Source of the DNA: Ktedonobacteraceae bacterium
GTDB lineage: Bacteria; Chloroflexota; Ktedonobacteria; Ktedonobacterales; Ktedonobacteraceae
Direction of reading: 5' to 3'
NCBI GenBank assembly: GCA_035653615.1
Contig: DASRBN010000031.1
Span: 1-64,000 of the forward strand
Length of the DNA stretch: 64,000 bases
Part shown: positions 9,501 through 18,065 of the stretch, in pieces
Layout of the letters: the number at the start of each line of letters is the position of its first letter
Numbering within the stretch: the first letter of the stretch is position 1
The notes under the pieces: generated by a model
Database searches by the model: none
Seen by the model: the letters and a program-made list of their open reading frames with translations, nothing else
What the model was told of the DNA's origin: nothing
Made by a program: the position numbers and the translations under genes

Positions 9501-10667
9501 CTATATCCTTTCAATGATCATGCCGTTGGCCATGCCGCCACCTTCGCAGATGGTCTGAAGCCCGTAGCGACCGCCGGTGCGCTCCAATTCATGCAGCAGG
9601 ACAGTCGTCAGGCGCGCACCGGATGCGCCCAGAGGATGACCAATGGCAACCGCACCGCCGTTGCCATTGACCTTTTGCATGTTAGCTCCCGTCTCGCGCT
9701 GCCAGGCCAGTACGACGCTGGCGAAGGCTTCATTGATTTCGATCAGATCTATCTGGTCTAACGTCAGCCCTGCCTTCTTCAGCGCTTTATAGGTCGCGGG
9801 TATAGGAGCGGTCAGCATCATGATCGGATTGTCGCCTGCCAGGGAGAACGAGACGAAGCGCGCGCGAGGTTTCAGTCCCAATTTCTCAGCCGTTTCCCGC
9901 TCCATAATGAGTACTGCCGCGGCCCCATCGCTGATCTGCGAAGAGTTGCCGGCGGTAATCAGGCCATCCGGTTTGAAAGCAGGTTTGAGGCTTGCCAGTT
10001 TCTCGAGGCTTGTATCGCTGCGGATACCTTCATCCTGGTCAAAGGTGCTGGTTGTGCCATCTTCGTTCTTGACCTCGACCGGCACAATCTGGCTGCGGAA
10101 GCGTCCCTCGGCAGTGGCACGAGCCGCTCGCCTGTGGCTTTCGAGACTGAAGGCGTCCAATTCTTCCCGGCTCAAGCCCCATTTCTGCGCCACCAGGTCG
10201 GCGCTGATGCCCTGGTGTACCAGCCCATTGTCATAACGCTTCAGCATCTGGGGGCCAAAAGGCACACCTGGACCTTGCGAGGACGAACCCATGGGAACGC
10301 GTGTCATCGATTCGACGCCTCCGGCAATAGCGATGTCATATGCTCCGCTGATGACCCCCTGGGCAGCAAAGTGAATGGCCTGCTGGCTCGATCCACACTG
10401 TCGATCAACCGTGGTGCCGGGAACCGTTTCGGGAAAACCTGCCGCCAGCACTGCATTGCGTCCAACATTCAGGCTTTGCTCTCCAACCTGGCTGACGCAG
10501 CCTATAATGACATCATCTACCGATCCTGCATTGATGCCGGTACGCTGCACCAGGGCGGAGAGCGTTTGTGCCAGCAAATCCACCGGGTGCCAATCCTTCA
10601 AACGACCGTTTCTGCGCCCAACGGCGGTGCGCACTGCCTCGACAATCACTGCTTCGCGCTGTGTCAT
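9501..10667 (-). CDS. Acetyl-CoA acyltransferase (thiolase)
   Basis: The 388-aa thiolase cleaves 3-ketoacyl-CoA with CoA, or condenses acetyl-CoA in reverse. The acylated Cys91 is in VDRQCGSS. The catalytic His lies in GGAVAIGHPLGASGARL and the second Cys in CEGGGMANGM, so the active site is complete. The ATG at 10667 was chosen over one ten codons upstream because AAGGAGC sits 8 nt before it and the family normally begins this way. It is the first gene of the thiolase-dehydrogenase-dehydrogenase operon, which suggests degradation of a specific acyl-CoA. Confidence 0.93.
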   Translation of the reverse strand: MTQREAVIVEAVRTAVGRRNGRLKDWHPVDLLAQTLSALVQRTGINAGSVDDVIIGCVSQVGEQSLNVGRNAVLAAGFPETVPGTTVDRQCGSSQQAIHFAAQGVISGAYDIAIAGGVESMTRVPMGSSSQGPGVPFGPQMLKRYDNGLVHQGISADLVAQKWGLSREELDAFSLESHRRAARATAEGRFRSQIVPVEVKNEDGTTSTFDQDEGIRSDTSLEKLASLKPAFKPDGLITAGNSSQISDGAAAVLIMERETAEKLGLKPRARFVSFSLAGDNPIMMLTAPIPATYKALKKAGLTLDQIDLIEINEAFASVVLAWQRETGANMQKVNGNGGAVAIGHPLGASGARLTTVLLHELERTGGRYGLQTICEGGGMANGMIIERI

Positions 10668-10836
10668 GAAAAAGCTCCTTGCTTCTATCGTAGTCACTCG
10701 ATCTCATAACTTCTGGTGGCAATAAGAGGACTTCATCTTTGTTAACAATCATTGTACGAGATGAAAGCAGAGACGGCAAGGGCTGAACAATAGCCTTTTT
10801 CATGCTTGGAAAGGGGCAATGAAAAGGCCAAAAAGA

Positions 10837-10872
10837 ATGGATGAACCGTTCCCCATTGTACGGTTCATCCAT
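10837..10872 (-). terminator. Rho-independent terminator of the EXORDIUM-like gene
   Basis: Perfect 13-bp arms (10837-10849 and 10860-10872) enclose a 10-nt loop. On the minus strand the stem is followed by TCTTTTT. It lies about 90 nt past the stop of the gene ending at 10965 and well before the thiolase start. Confidence 0.8.
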
Positions 10873-10964
10873 CAGGAGCGATAGATGTGAGGTATCAAGA
10901 CCTCCCATCCATCGCGTCGCTAAAGTAAGGATAGAGAATCTTTCACTTCAACGATGAGTCGAGG

Positions 10965-11852
10965 TTACGGCCCTTTAAGGACGCAACCGCTCACATGATT
11001 ATCCCATTCTTTCTGCACTTCGTAGGGATGGCCATTCAATTTGACATCACCACCATACGATTTGGTCGGACCGAAGTTCCATGCACACTTGTCGCCAATT
11101 TCTTCGCCGCTTGAATCGTACCAGGCATTGAGCAGAGGATCGGTAGCTGCCTCGTTCTGCTCGTGTGAAGTCACGTTGATCGTGCTATCTGCATCAAAAT
11201 CCTTGTTGGGGCTGACTCTTACACCACATCCTGAGGGGTCAGTGCCGGTGTAGGGCATGGCTGCGTAGATGGTGTTACTGCCAAAGAACCCATGATAGGC
11301 ACAGAAGACCTGGAAACTGCAGCCGAAGCTGGCGCAGATGTTCTCTCCCTTGGCGGTAAAGACAAAGAAGATATTGTCAATGCTGGAATTCCAGCCATTG
11401 ACTTTTTGCGCATGGGTAACTTCTTGCTGAACCTGGGCATCCGAGATTGGATTGCCAGGATAAGCGGCTGTGTCTACCCAGGAGCCTGCTAAAACGGCAT
11501 TTGTGGCGGCCCCGCCTCCATTCTGGGTATACTGTTTGTCGTTTCTGTACAGCTTGGATGGCCCAATGTCACCGAAATAACGTTCAATCAGGCTGTTGTA
11601 GGTTGAGCTTACAAACGAACCTGGAGGCTCCCAGAAAATGGCATAGGCATTGGCGGTACCTGCCATGACTGGGCCACCATGGTAGATAAGGTTGCCCGCA
11701 TTCGGATTGGTGGTGTGCTGTCTGGTATACGTCACATGCGTTCCGCTTTTAACAGTGGCAGCACTCGCGCTCAGTGGTTGCAACAAGCAAACCACGAGGA
11801 CCGCGAACGTCATCAGAGGGAGCAAGGAGAACATCTTGACTCTTTGCTTCAC
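10965..11852 (-). CDS. Secreted EXORDIUM/PHI-1-like protein
   Basis: The 295-aa product has a Sec signal peptide (hydrophobic residues 8-30, likely cleavage after ASA). The mature part resembles the plant phosphate-induced protein 1/EXORDIUM family, with YHGGPVM near the start, AIFWEPPGSF, and a conserved block TSHEQNEAATDPLLNAWYD followed by EEIGDKCAW. Plant members are extracellular and growth-related; the bacterial role is unknown. The HEQNEA stretch superficially recalls a zinc-protease HExxH, but the second His is missing. Several Cys residues could form disulfides outside the cell. It is monocistronic, with its own terminator. Confidence 0.75.
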   Translation of the reverse strand: MKQRVKMFSLLPLMTFAVLVVCLLQPLSASAATVKSGTHVTYTRQHTTNPNAGNLIYHGGPVMAGTANAYAIFWEPPGSFVSSTYNSLIERYFGDIGPSKLYRNDKQYTQNGGGAATNAVLAGSWVDTAAYPGNPISDAQVQQEVTHAQKVNGWNSSIDNIFFVFTAKGENICASFGCSFQVFCAYHGFFGSNTIYAAMPYTGTDPSGCGVRVSPNKDFDADSTINVTSHEQNEAATDPLLNAWYDSSGEEIGDKCAWNFGPTKSYGGDVKLNGHPYEVQKEWDNHVSGCVLKGP

Positions 11853-12406
11853 AAAATACTCCTTCTTTGGTAAAAGGCGTCGGTCTCAGGGGACAATAAA
11901 TGGTATGGTGAGGAAACCTTGATAGCATCCCTTCAAAGCTTGCGGCTCATCAATGTATATACTATACCCTATGCTTCCTTTATTTCGCCTTAGCTGGCGC
12001 TTAGCCCTTGCTCTTTCATCTTCATACTGTGTGAAGCCCCATCGCATGGGGGCTAAAGGTTGCGGATTATAATCTCCGCGAAGAGGGCCTTAGAGAAGAC
12101 AAAAGCTGTCTTCTCTAAGGCCCTCTTCGCTTCCTCATGCTTTTCTATGTATCGAGTTGTTATAGGTTACTGAGGAGCAGTTGGACGGGGACTTCGCCAC
12201 ATGGGGGAACACCGTAACGACATACCTGCCAGGACACAAGGGGCGTGCCTGCGGTATGCCTCGCCGGATATAGTGCCAGTACATCCAGGAGGTGAATGTG
12301 GTGTGCCCCGCCCTTGTTGAGTATATCACAAGAAGCAGCCAATATACTAGTATTTGTGAAGAAGGTAAGGGTTACAAGAGTTCTGTCTCAGAAACGAATG
12401 ATGAAT
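11853..12406. other. 554-nt stretch without a convincing gene
   Basis: The stretch holds a 23-bp perfect hairpin (12078-12130) and, just left of it, a smaller hairpin with AGCCCC/GGGGCT arms near 12032-12051. The right half (about 12170-12330) has higher GC and a short open frame on each strand but no ribosome binding site. It may be the remnant of a former gene or mobile element. I could not assign it. Confidence 0.4.
12078..12130. repeat. Perfect 23-bp hairpin
   Basis: The arms 12078-12100 and 12108-12130 are exact reverse complements around a 7-nt loop (AAAAGCT). Neither side carries a clear T-tract. It lies in a gene-free stretch, about 280 nt downstream of the MaoC gene stop on the minus strand. 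It could be a structured RNA, a palindromic repeat or a weak terminator. Confidence 0.7.
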
Positions 12407-12856
12407 TCAGCGAGCTAATCGCACCTGGGCAGGAAACCCGCTGAAACGCGCTTTGAGTATTTCCACCCCATCCTGATTCAGAAAACTCGCTGTAGCGACC
12501 AGCAATCGCCTGGCCTCGTTTTTCTCCACAAAAGTGACGGTGCAGGTGATCGTGTCACCGATGTAGACGGCGCCAATGTACTCAAAAGACATCTCTGTGG
12601 CGAGGAAGCCAATCATGCCGCCGATATGGGTAATCATGCTGCTGGTTAAAAGGCCGGGGATAATGCGCCGCCCATACCAGCTACTTCGCGCAAAATGCTC
12701 ATCGATGTGATAAGGGTTGTAATCGCCGGTAACGCCACAGAAGAGCGCCACATCTCCCTCGGTGAAAGTACGCCGGAACGTAAATGTCTGGCCTACTGCA
12801 ATGGTATCAAACGCAGTTCTGAGCTGCTGTTTGAACTCAGGGGTTGCCTCCTGCAT
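12407..12856 (-). CDS. MaoC-like (R)-specific enoyl-CoA hydratase
   Basis: This single-hot-dog protein of 149 aa is in the PhaJ/MaoC dehydratase class, which hydrates enoyl-CoA to (R)-3-hydroxyacyl-CoA. The hydratase 2 motif is visible in FCGVTGDYNPYHIDEHFA, with the Asp-x-Asn-Pro-x-His arrangement of catalytic Asp and His, followed by RRIIPGLLTSSMI. It is monocistronic. Its place near the thiolase and acyl-CoA dehydrogenases suggests fatty-acid or polyhydroxyalkanoate precursor metabolism, but no PHA synthase is in the window. Confidence 0.88.
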   Translation of the reverse strand: MQEATPEFKQQLRTAFDTIAVGQTFTFRRTFTEGDVALFCGVTGDYNPYHIDEHFARSSWYGRRIIPGLLTSSMITHIGGMIGFLATEMSFEYIGAVYIGDTITCTVTFVEKNEARRLLVATASFLNQDGVEILKARFSGFPAQVRLAR

Positions 12857-13121
12857 CAGGTCTGCCTCATTTCATCATTTTCTGCTAACTTAACCAGATT
12901 GAGCAAAGATTTTCTCTTCCCCAATTATATTCCAGAAACTTGCTTTAGGGGCAATGGTGGTTGAGAAAAAACTTCTTTGCCAGTACGTTTCGTAACATGA
13001 TCTCAACCATTCCAACAATAGAATAATTCATCGAAAAATCTATGATCAGCGAGAATACAGGACTTGTACAAAATATGCAATACGTGTGCTTGTTTCAAAA
13101 GAGAAAAGGATGGATTGTGAC

Positions 13122-14555
13122 ATGGAAATGCTATCTACTCGTACAATTCGCAGGCGAATCCTTTATGGAGGGGAGCTGGCCTGTGTGGTAGGAATGCTGA
13201 TCATACTGATAATGGCAGCATTACCGGGACCGGCCGCCTATGCAAAGACCAGTCCCAGTGATTGGGCAACTTTTATGGAAAGCAATGCGCGTACAGGTTA
13301 CAACAAGGCCGAATCCATTATCAACCCCAAAACCGCTCCTCATTTAAAGCTGCACTGGCAAGATATGGCGGCCGGTGCGATTAGCGTCCAGCCTATTGAG
13401 GCCAATGGGATGATATACTGGGGGTCGTGGGATGGCCTGGAACACGCATCGCGTCTTTCAGATGGCAAGGATGCCTGGACAGCCAACCTGGGGCAGACAC
13501 AGGGAGATTGTATCCACACGCCGCAAGGTGTGCTAAGTACGGCTACGGTTGCTACAGAGAAAATTGGGGGAAAGTCAACGCCGGTTGTCTTCGTTGGCGG
13601 TGGTGATGTCCAACTCTATGCGCTCAATGCCAATACTGGAGCCGTCATCTGGAAGACCAGGTTAGGGACTCAACCCAGCTATTTCCTGTATAGCTCAACA
13701 GCGGTTTTTGATGGCAGTGTGTATATTGGTGTATCATCGCTTGGTGATTGCCCGCTCATTCAGGGACAGGTGGTTCGGGTCAACGCCCAGACAGGCGCGA
13801 TACAAAATACATTCAATGTCGTGCCCTCGGGCTGCATTGGTGGCTCGGTATGGGGTTCGCCTGCCATCGATACAAAGACAAAAATCATTTATTTTGCTAC
13901 CGGCAATCCCGGTACTTGTGGTCAATCAGAGCCATTAACTGATGCCGTGGTAGCTCTGAACGCGAAAAACCTCTCCCTGGTTGGCTCCTGGCAAATTCCG
14001 CCTTCGCAGCAGGTGAACGATGGAGATTTTGGCAGCACTCCTACCCTTTTCAGCGCAACGATCAACGGCACTCTGCATCAAATGGCAGGGCTGATTAACA
14101 AGAATGGTATCTATTATGCTTTTGACCGCACGAATATTAGCGCCGGACCGCTATGGGAGGACCAGCTGGCAGCGCCTATCTCTCAAAATGGAACAGGTAA
14201 TAACATTTCATCGAGCGCCTGGGATGGTTCCACACTATATGCAGCCGCGGCCAAAACCACCATCAATGGTATGAGTTGTACCGGCAGCATTCGAGCCGTC
14301 AATCCGGCGAATGGCTCTTATCTGTGGCAGGTATGCCTGAGTAACAACGTACTTGATCCCGTTACTGCTGTGCCAGGATTGGTGGTACTGGGATCAGGTC
14401 CCAATATCTTCATCTTTGACGCGAAAACCGGTCAGCAGCTCTTCAGTTTCACTGATATGAATAAGAACTCGAGATTCGATGGGCCGGCCAGCATTTCCAG
14501 AGGTGTCCTCTATCAAGGCAATATGGATGGAATTCTTTATGCCTTCGGCACGTAA
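13122..14555 (+). CDS. Exported PQQ-type beta-propeller protein
   Basis: The roughly 477-aa product begins with a basic stretch and one hydrophobic signal or anchor helix (about residues 20-42, ending PGPAAYAK). Repeated blades of the PQQ-binding/BamB-like propeller follow, recognisable from VYALNANTGAVIWKTRLG-type strands, FFGSTP and LYQGNMDGILYAFGT. This fold occurs in quinoprotein dehydrogenases and in non-enzymatic scaffolds; no catalytic Asp/Ca site was confirmed. The start is uncertain: GTG 13086, ATG 13110 and ATG 13122 are in frame, and AAAGGA lies 11 nt before 13122. It converges on the alcohol dehydrogenase of the mycofactocin locus. Confidence 0.78.
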   Translation: MEMLSTRTIRRRILYGGELACVVGMLIILIMAALPGPAAYAKTSPSDWATFMESNARTGYNKAESIINPKTAPHLKLHWQDMAAGAISVQPIEANGMIYWGSWDGLEHASRLSDGKDAWTANLGQTQGDCIHTPQGVLSTATVATEKIGGKSTPVVFVGGGDVQLYALNANTGAVIWKTRLGTQPSYFLYSSTAVFDGSVYIGVSSLGDCPLIQGQVVRVNAQTGAIQNTFNVVPSGCIGGSVWGSPAIDTKTKIIYFATGNPGTCGQSEPLTDAVVALNAKNLSLVGSWQIPPSQQVNDGDFGSTPTLFSATINGTLHQMAGLINKNGIYYAFDRTNISAGPLWEDQLAAPISQNGTGNNISSSAWDGSTLYAAAAKTTINGMSCTGSIRAVNPANGSYLWQVCLSNNVLDPVTAVPGLVVLGSGPNIFIFDAKTGQQLFSFTDMNKNSRFDGPASISRGVLYQGNMDGILYAFGT

Positions 14556-14580
14556 AGCTCAGGACCGTTTGCAGATAAAT

Positions 14581-14609
14581 GTGAGGTAAGCTTTCATGAC
14601 TTACCTCAC
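14581..14609. terminator. Hairpin between convergent genes
   Basis: Perfect 10-bp arms (14581-14590, 14600-14609) with a 9-nt loop sit between two convergent stop codons. No T-tract follows on either strand, so bidirectional termination is inferred mainly from position. Confidence 0.5.
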
Positions 14610-14648
14610 TACTTGTGTCCGTTTCAGAGTCTGAAAGTGTAAACCTGG

Positions 14649-15758
14649 TTATTGCGCGAACTCTATCACGCCACGAATAAGCCGTCCTTCGTGGAGATCG
14701 GCATAGGCTTCGTTGACCTGGTCCAGGGTATAGGTACGCGTCACCAGTTCATCTAGCTTCACTTTGCCGACTTCATACATTTTGAGCAAATTAGGGATAT
14801 CGAAGCGCGGCTGTGAATCGCCATATAGCGTTCCCATCAGTGTCTTCTGATAGAGTACGAGGTCGAGTGGCGAGATCGGTATCGATTGAGCAAAAAATGG
14901 CGTCAATCCCACCACGACGACTGTGCCGTTCTTGCCTGTAGAGTTATAAGCGACGGCAATTGTTTCAGGGGTCGCGATAGCCTCGAAAGCATAATCTACT
15001 CCCGCTCCCCAGGTCAGTTCGCGCGCTACTGTTACCGGGTCCTCTCGAGTTGAGTTGATGGTATGGGTAGCGCCCAATTTTTTCGCGTTTTCGAGCTTAA
15101 AATCGTGGATGTCTACCGCGATAATCATGCGCGCGCCGGAAAGGACAGCTCCCTGAATGATGTTCGAGCCAATGCCGCCACAGCCAACCACCATAACTGT
15201 GCTGCCCGGCACCACCCTGGCACGGTGAATTACCGCCCCTATCCCTGTCGGTACGCCGCATCCGACCAGCACTGCACGATTGAGCGGATAATAATCTGCG
15301 ATGGGTACAACCGACATATCAGAGACGACCGTGCGCTCGCTGAACGTAGACACCAGGCAGAACTGCCCAATATCAGTACTACCATTATGCATACGAAATG
15401 TGCCGTCGAGTAGAGGTCCGCTTACGGTACCCGCGCCCTTATCGCAGAGGTTCGAGTGACCTGAAGTGCAGTAGCGACATGTGCCACAGGATGGAATGAA
15501 GCTCAGGACGACATGATCTCCAGGCTTGCAGTTTGTCACATTCGGCCCAACTTCTTCAACGATGCCTGCTCCTTCGTGTCCAAGCGCCATGGGCATGTAC
15601 GCGGGAAGCTCGCCGGTAACGACGTGATAGTCGGAATGGCAAATACCGGCGGCAACCATACGTATCTGGACCTCGTGTTCTTTGGGTGGATCAAGTTCAA
15701 TCTCTTCTACGCGAATGGCTTCACCGGGTGAGTAGAGAACTGCGGTTCGTGTCTTCAT
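14649..15758 (-). CDS. NDMA/mycofactocin-type zinc alcohol dehydrogenase
   Basis: The 369-aa medium-chain dehydrogenase has catalytic zinc ligands in AGICHSDYH and GHEGAGIVEEVG, a structural zinc site CGTCRYCTSGHSNLC, and a Rossmann motif VMVVGCGGIGSN. It resembles NDMA-dependent alcohol dehydrogenases, whose bound nicotinamide is re-oxidised by mycofactocin rather than exchanged. Context supports this strongly: it follows the mycofactocin-type SDR by 36 nt in the mftA operon. The ATG at 15758 was chosen because AAAGGAG lies 9 nt upstream. Physiological substrates are probably primary alcohols, but the sequence does not say which. Confidence 0.88.
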   Translation of the reverse strand: MKTRTAVLYSPGEAIRVEEIELDPPKEHEVQIRMVAAGICHSDYHVVTGELPAYMPMALGHEGAGIVEEVGPNVTNCKPGDHVVLSFIPSCGTCRYCTSGHSNLCDKGAGTVSGPLLDGTFRMHNGSTDIGQFCLVSTFSERTVVSDMSVVPIADYYPLNRAVLVGCGVPTGIGAVIHRARVVPGSTVMVVGCGGIGSNIIQGAVLSGARMIIAVDIHDFKLENAKKLGATHTINSTREDPVTVARELTWGAGVDYAFEAIATPETIAVAYNSTGKNGTVVVVGLTPFFAQSIPISPLDLVLYQKTLMGTLYGDSQPRFDIPNLLKMYEVGKVKLDELVTRTYTLDQVNEAYADLHEGRLIRGVIEFAQ

Positions 15759-15794
15759 TCGTGTCTGCTCCTTTGCAAAGCATTCTGTTAACAA

Positions 15795-16655
15795 TCATCG
15801 CGTTAAATATCCAGCATCCACAGGCAGTGCCGTACCTGTGATATGGCGTGCCTCTTCGGAGGCCAGCCACAGGACGGCAGCGCTCACGGCCTCTGGCTCT
15901 ATAAGATTGCGGTCGGTAAACAGGTTGAGAGCGTTCATCAAGGTCAGCATATGTTCATAGGTGGCCTGCGGTCCAGGCCCACCGGCGAACACGTCATAAA
16001 TGGCCTGATTGCGGCACATGGTTGTATCTACGCTGGTAGGGCAGACCGCGTTGACGTTGATGTTGTAAGGCGCCAGTTCGATAGCAAGCGTTTTGACAAG
16101 GCCAATGACGCCATGCTTGGCGGCCACATAGTGCGCCAGATTTGCCATCCCCTTTACTCCTGCCGTGGAGGCAATACAAATAATTTTGCCGCTGCGATTG
16201 GGAAGCATGTAAGGGATGCAAACTTTGCATGTGATCCACACGCCTTTAAGATCGACATTGATAGTCTCATCCCATTGCTCCTCGCTCAACTCCCAGGACG
16301 ATGCGAAAGAGTAAAGGCCCGCATTTGCCACTACGATATCTATCGCCCCGAATGCCTGATGAGCCTGGTGCGCGAGCGCCTGCATTGCCGGCAGGTCGGT
16401 GACATCGGTTTGCGCGGCAATTACCGGGCGGCCCATCTGCTCGATCTCGCTTGCGAGGGAAGCGAGATCTTCAGGTTGCGCCAGGGGATAAGGAACGGTG
16501 CTATACTGGTGGCATGCATCGCACAAAACCAGGCGCGCGCCCTCATGGGCGAATGCCAGCGCGTGCGCCCGCCCCATACCACGTGCAGCGCCTGTAATCA
16601 GCACTACCCGGTCAAGGAATCTCTCGCCCCGGTTAGTAGACGCCGCAGATGCCAT
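15795..16655 (-). CDS. Mycofactocin-coupled SDR family oxidoreductase
   Basis: The 286-aa short-chain dehydrogenase has the NAD motif ITGAARGMGRAHA, an insertion TVPYPLAQPEDLA that is diagnostic of the mycofactocin-coupled SDR subfamily, NAG, a catalytic Ser-Tyr-Lys set (IASTAGVKG, then YVAAKHG) and the C-terminal ITGTALPVDAGYL. Such enzymes hold a non-exchangeable NAD(H) and need mycofactocin as electron acceptor. The ATG at 16655 lies inside mftA, so the two genes overlap by 23 nt. A GAGGA sits 11 nt upstream, inside mftA, so coupled translation is likely. I see no better start after the mftA stop. Confidence 0.9.
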   Translation of the reverse strand: MASAASTNRGERFLDRVVLITGAARGMGRAHALAFAHEGARLVLCDACHQYSTVPYPLAQPEDLASLASEIEQMGRPVIAAQTDVTDLPAMQALAHQAHQAFGAIDIVVANAGLYSFASSWELSEEQWDETINVDLKGVWITCKVCIPYMLPNRSGKIICIASTAGVKGMANLAHYVAAKHGVIGLVKTLAIELAPYNINVNAVCPTSVDTTMCRNQAIYDVFAGGPGPQATYEHMLTLMNALNLFTDRNLIEPEAVSAAVLWLASEEARHITGTALPVDAGYLTR

Positions 16656-16842
16656 CAATAGTGAAGTCCTCGATGATCAGTTCCTCTTCGATCCCGTCTT
16701 CCAGAGTTACCTCCTCTTGAGAGGATGGAGGAGCTTCTGGACGCTCTTCGGTTACGGGTAGTTCTGAGGCCGGCGCCACGGGTTCGCTCATCACTACCTC
16801 TTTTTCGGGATCGGTTATGTTGGGAAGTGTTGTATCCGGCAT
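16633..16842 (-). CDS. mftA: Mycofactocin precursor peptide MftA
   Basis: The 69-aa peptide has an acidic leader and ends in IDGICGVY, the signature C-terminus of MftA (usually IDGMCGVY). MftC acts on its last Val-Tyr pair to make the redox core of mycofactocin. The ATG at 16842 is preceded by GAGGT about 8 nt upstream; a longer in-frame extension is not needed. It is followed by the mycofactocin-type SDR, whose start codon lies within it. Its maturases mftB and mftC lie 1.2 kb away on the other strand. Confidence 0.95.
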   Translation of the reverse strand: MPDTTLPNITDPEKEVVMSEPVAPASELPVTEERPEAPPSSQEEVTLEDGIEEELIIEDFTIDGICGVY

Positions 16843-16966
16843 CGCATTACCTCGTTTCTTTTCTCTGGCTGATGTGCATCGTGTTTTTAAGCATACCATG
16901 TGTTACACGAGGATTCAAGGATTGCGCACACAGACATCTCAAGGAAGGAAAGAAAACCGAAACAGG

Positions 16967-17857
16967 TCAAAGCCCTACCGATGTGGCAAAAATGCTTTCC
17001 CGTTGTTCTAATGCCTCTTGTATGCGTGCTAGTATGCGCACGACGTTCAATCCGACCTCACCATTTGAGCGGGGCGGCGTTCCAGTACGAATGGAGTTCG
17101 CGAAATCTTCACATTCCAGGTGCAATGGCTCTACCCAATCGATATGCGGAATCGTAATAGCCCCAAAACGATAGGAGACCACAGGGTCAGCATGTACATC
17201 CGCACCCTTGTTGTAAATCTTGAGCGCCTCCGCGGGACTGGTGTCATCATAGACAACCATGCGTCTGTCACCTATGACTGTTACTCGTCGGATTTTACAT
17301 GGGTGAAGCCAACTCACGTGAATATGAGCGGTCATCCCACCTGCAAATCCTAGATCTATATGAGCAACATCGTGAATAGCGCGCTGGACATGCGCGTGTG
17401 CCTGTACCGAAACCTGCTCAGGTTGCATTCCTAATAAGTAGAGCAGGATCGAGATGTCGTGGGGTGCGAGGTCCCAAATCACATTAATATCGTGACGAAA
17501 TAGGCCCAGGTTCACGCGCTCGGCCTCTATACAATAGATGCGGCCCAGTTCTCCATTTTGCACCAGTTTGCGCAGTTCATTGACCGCCGGATTATACTCG
17601 AATGTATGTCCTGCCATTAATATTCGCTGCTGTTGCTTTGCCAACTTCACCTGTTCCTCCGCTTCACGAAGGAACAGGTTTGTTGTCTCCTGGTTAGCGT
17701 CTTTGCCGGCATAAGGGGCTGTATCGGTTCGAATGACCTTAATCGCTACCTGCTGGTCAATGCGCGGATCTTCTGCCAGATAGACTTCTCCCATTCCTCC
17801 ACTACCAAGTAGCTGTAATAATCGATAACGTCCAACTTGTTGTCCTTCAAAATGCAT
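16967..17857 (-). CDS. Chimeric ORF: Ser/Thr kinase N-lobe fused to a Gfo/Idh/MocA C-terminal domain
   Basis: Residues 1-66 are a kinase N-lobe with the P-loop GSGGMGEVYLA (18-28), the VAIK lysine (Lys40) and the start of helix C (FLREA, 62-66). After residue 66 the protein becomes the C-terminal domain of a Gfo/Idh/MocA oxidoreductase: LAKQQQRILMAGHTFEYNPAV and WDLAPHDISILLYLLG. The kinase C-lobe (HRD, DFG) and the oxidoreductase Rossmann domain are both absent, so neither ordinary activity is expected. The frame is open for 296 codons and starts after AGGGGGA. A 9-bp inverted repeat (17649-17657 / 17671-17679) brackets the junction. It could be a real fusion, a recombination scar or an assembly error. 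It lies between mftA and mftB. Confidence 0.8.
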   Translation of the reverse strand: MHFEGQQVGRYRLLQLLGSGGMGEVYLAEDPRIDQQVAIKVIRTDTAPYAGKDANQETTNLFLREAEEQVKLAKQQQRILMAGHTFEYNPAVNELRKLVQNGELGRIYCIEAERVNLGLFRHDINVIWDLAPHDISILLYLLGMQPEQVSVQAHAHVQRAIHDVAHIDLGFAGGMTAHIHVSWLHPCKIRRVTVIGDRRMVVYDDTSPAEALKIYNKGADVHADPVVSYRFGAITIPHIDWVEPLHLECEDFANSIRTGTPPRSNGEVGLNVVRILARIQEALEQRESIFATSVGL

Positions 17858-17995
17858 AAATCCCCCTAATTTTCAGAAATATTCTCGTTTGCAAAACGAA
17901 TAAACATCACAGCTCGCTTCGAAAAATAGTATAGCACAAGTATTTACAACAGAAAGGGGTTATTGGCGGATTCTTGGGATAGATTTTTAAATCCC

Positions 17996-18024
17996 TTGAC
18001 TCTCCGCATTTTCCTGGGTATGCT
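17996..18024 (+). promoter_or_regulatory. Promoter of mftB-mftC, TTGACT-N17-TATGCT
   Basis: TTGACT (17996-18001) and TATGCT (18019-18024) are exactly 17 nt apart, placing transcription start about 35 nt before the mftB ATG. A very similar element (TTGACC-N17-TATGCT, 22781-22809) precedes the acyl-CoA ligase at 22908. Confidence 0.7.
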
Positions 18025-18065
18025 TTCCATAATGAAAAGCATCTTGCATAGTTCAGGAGCGTGCC

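Noticed and set aside
11149-11220. Zinc metalloprotease HExxH motif in the EXORDIUM-like protein
   Set aside because: The block reads HEQNEA, so the second His is absent and the wider sequence follows the EXORDIUM family instead.
12032-12130. IS200/IS605-like subterminal hairpins
   Set aside because: The AGCCCC/GGGGCT hairpin superficially resembles such ends, but no transposase, TnpB or second end is present.
12135-12342. Two overlapping minus-strand short frames and a plus-strand open frame near 12170-12320, looking like a decayed mobile-element gene
   Set aside because: No ribosome binding site, no family motif, and the frames on both strands look equally open because of GC-rich composition. 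Reported only as an unexplained stretch.
16967-17857. Idea that the chimeric ORF replaces the missing mftD
   Set aside because: MftD is an FMN-dependent lactate-dehydrogenase-type enzyme. The chimera lacks both an NAD domain and any FMN-binding signature.
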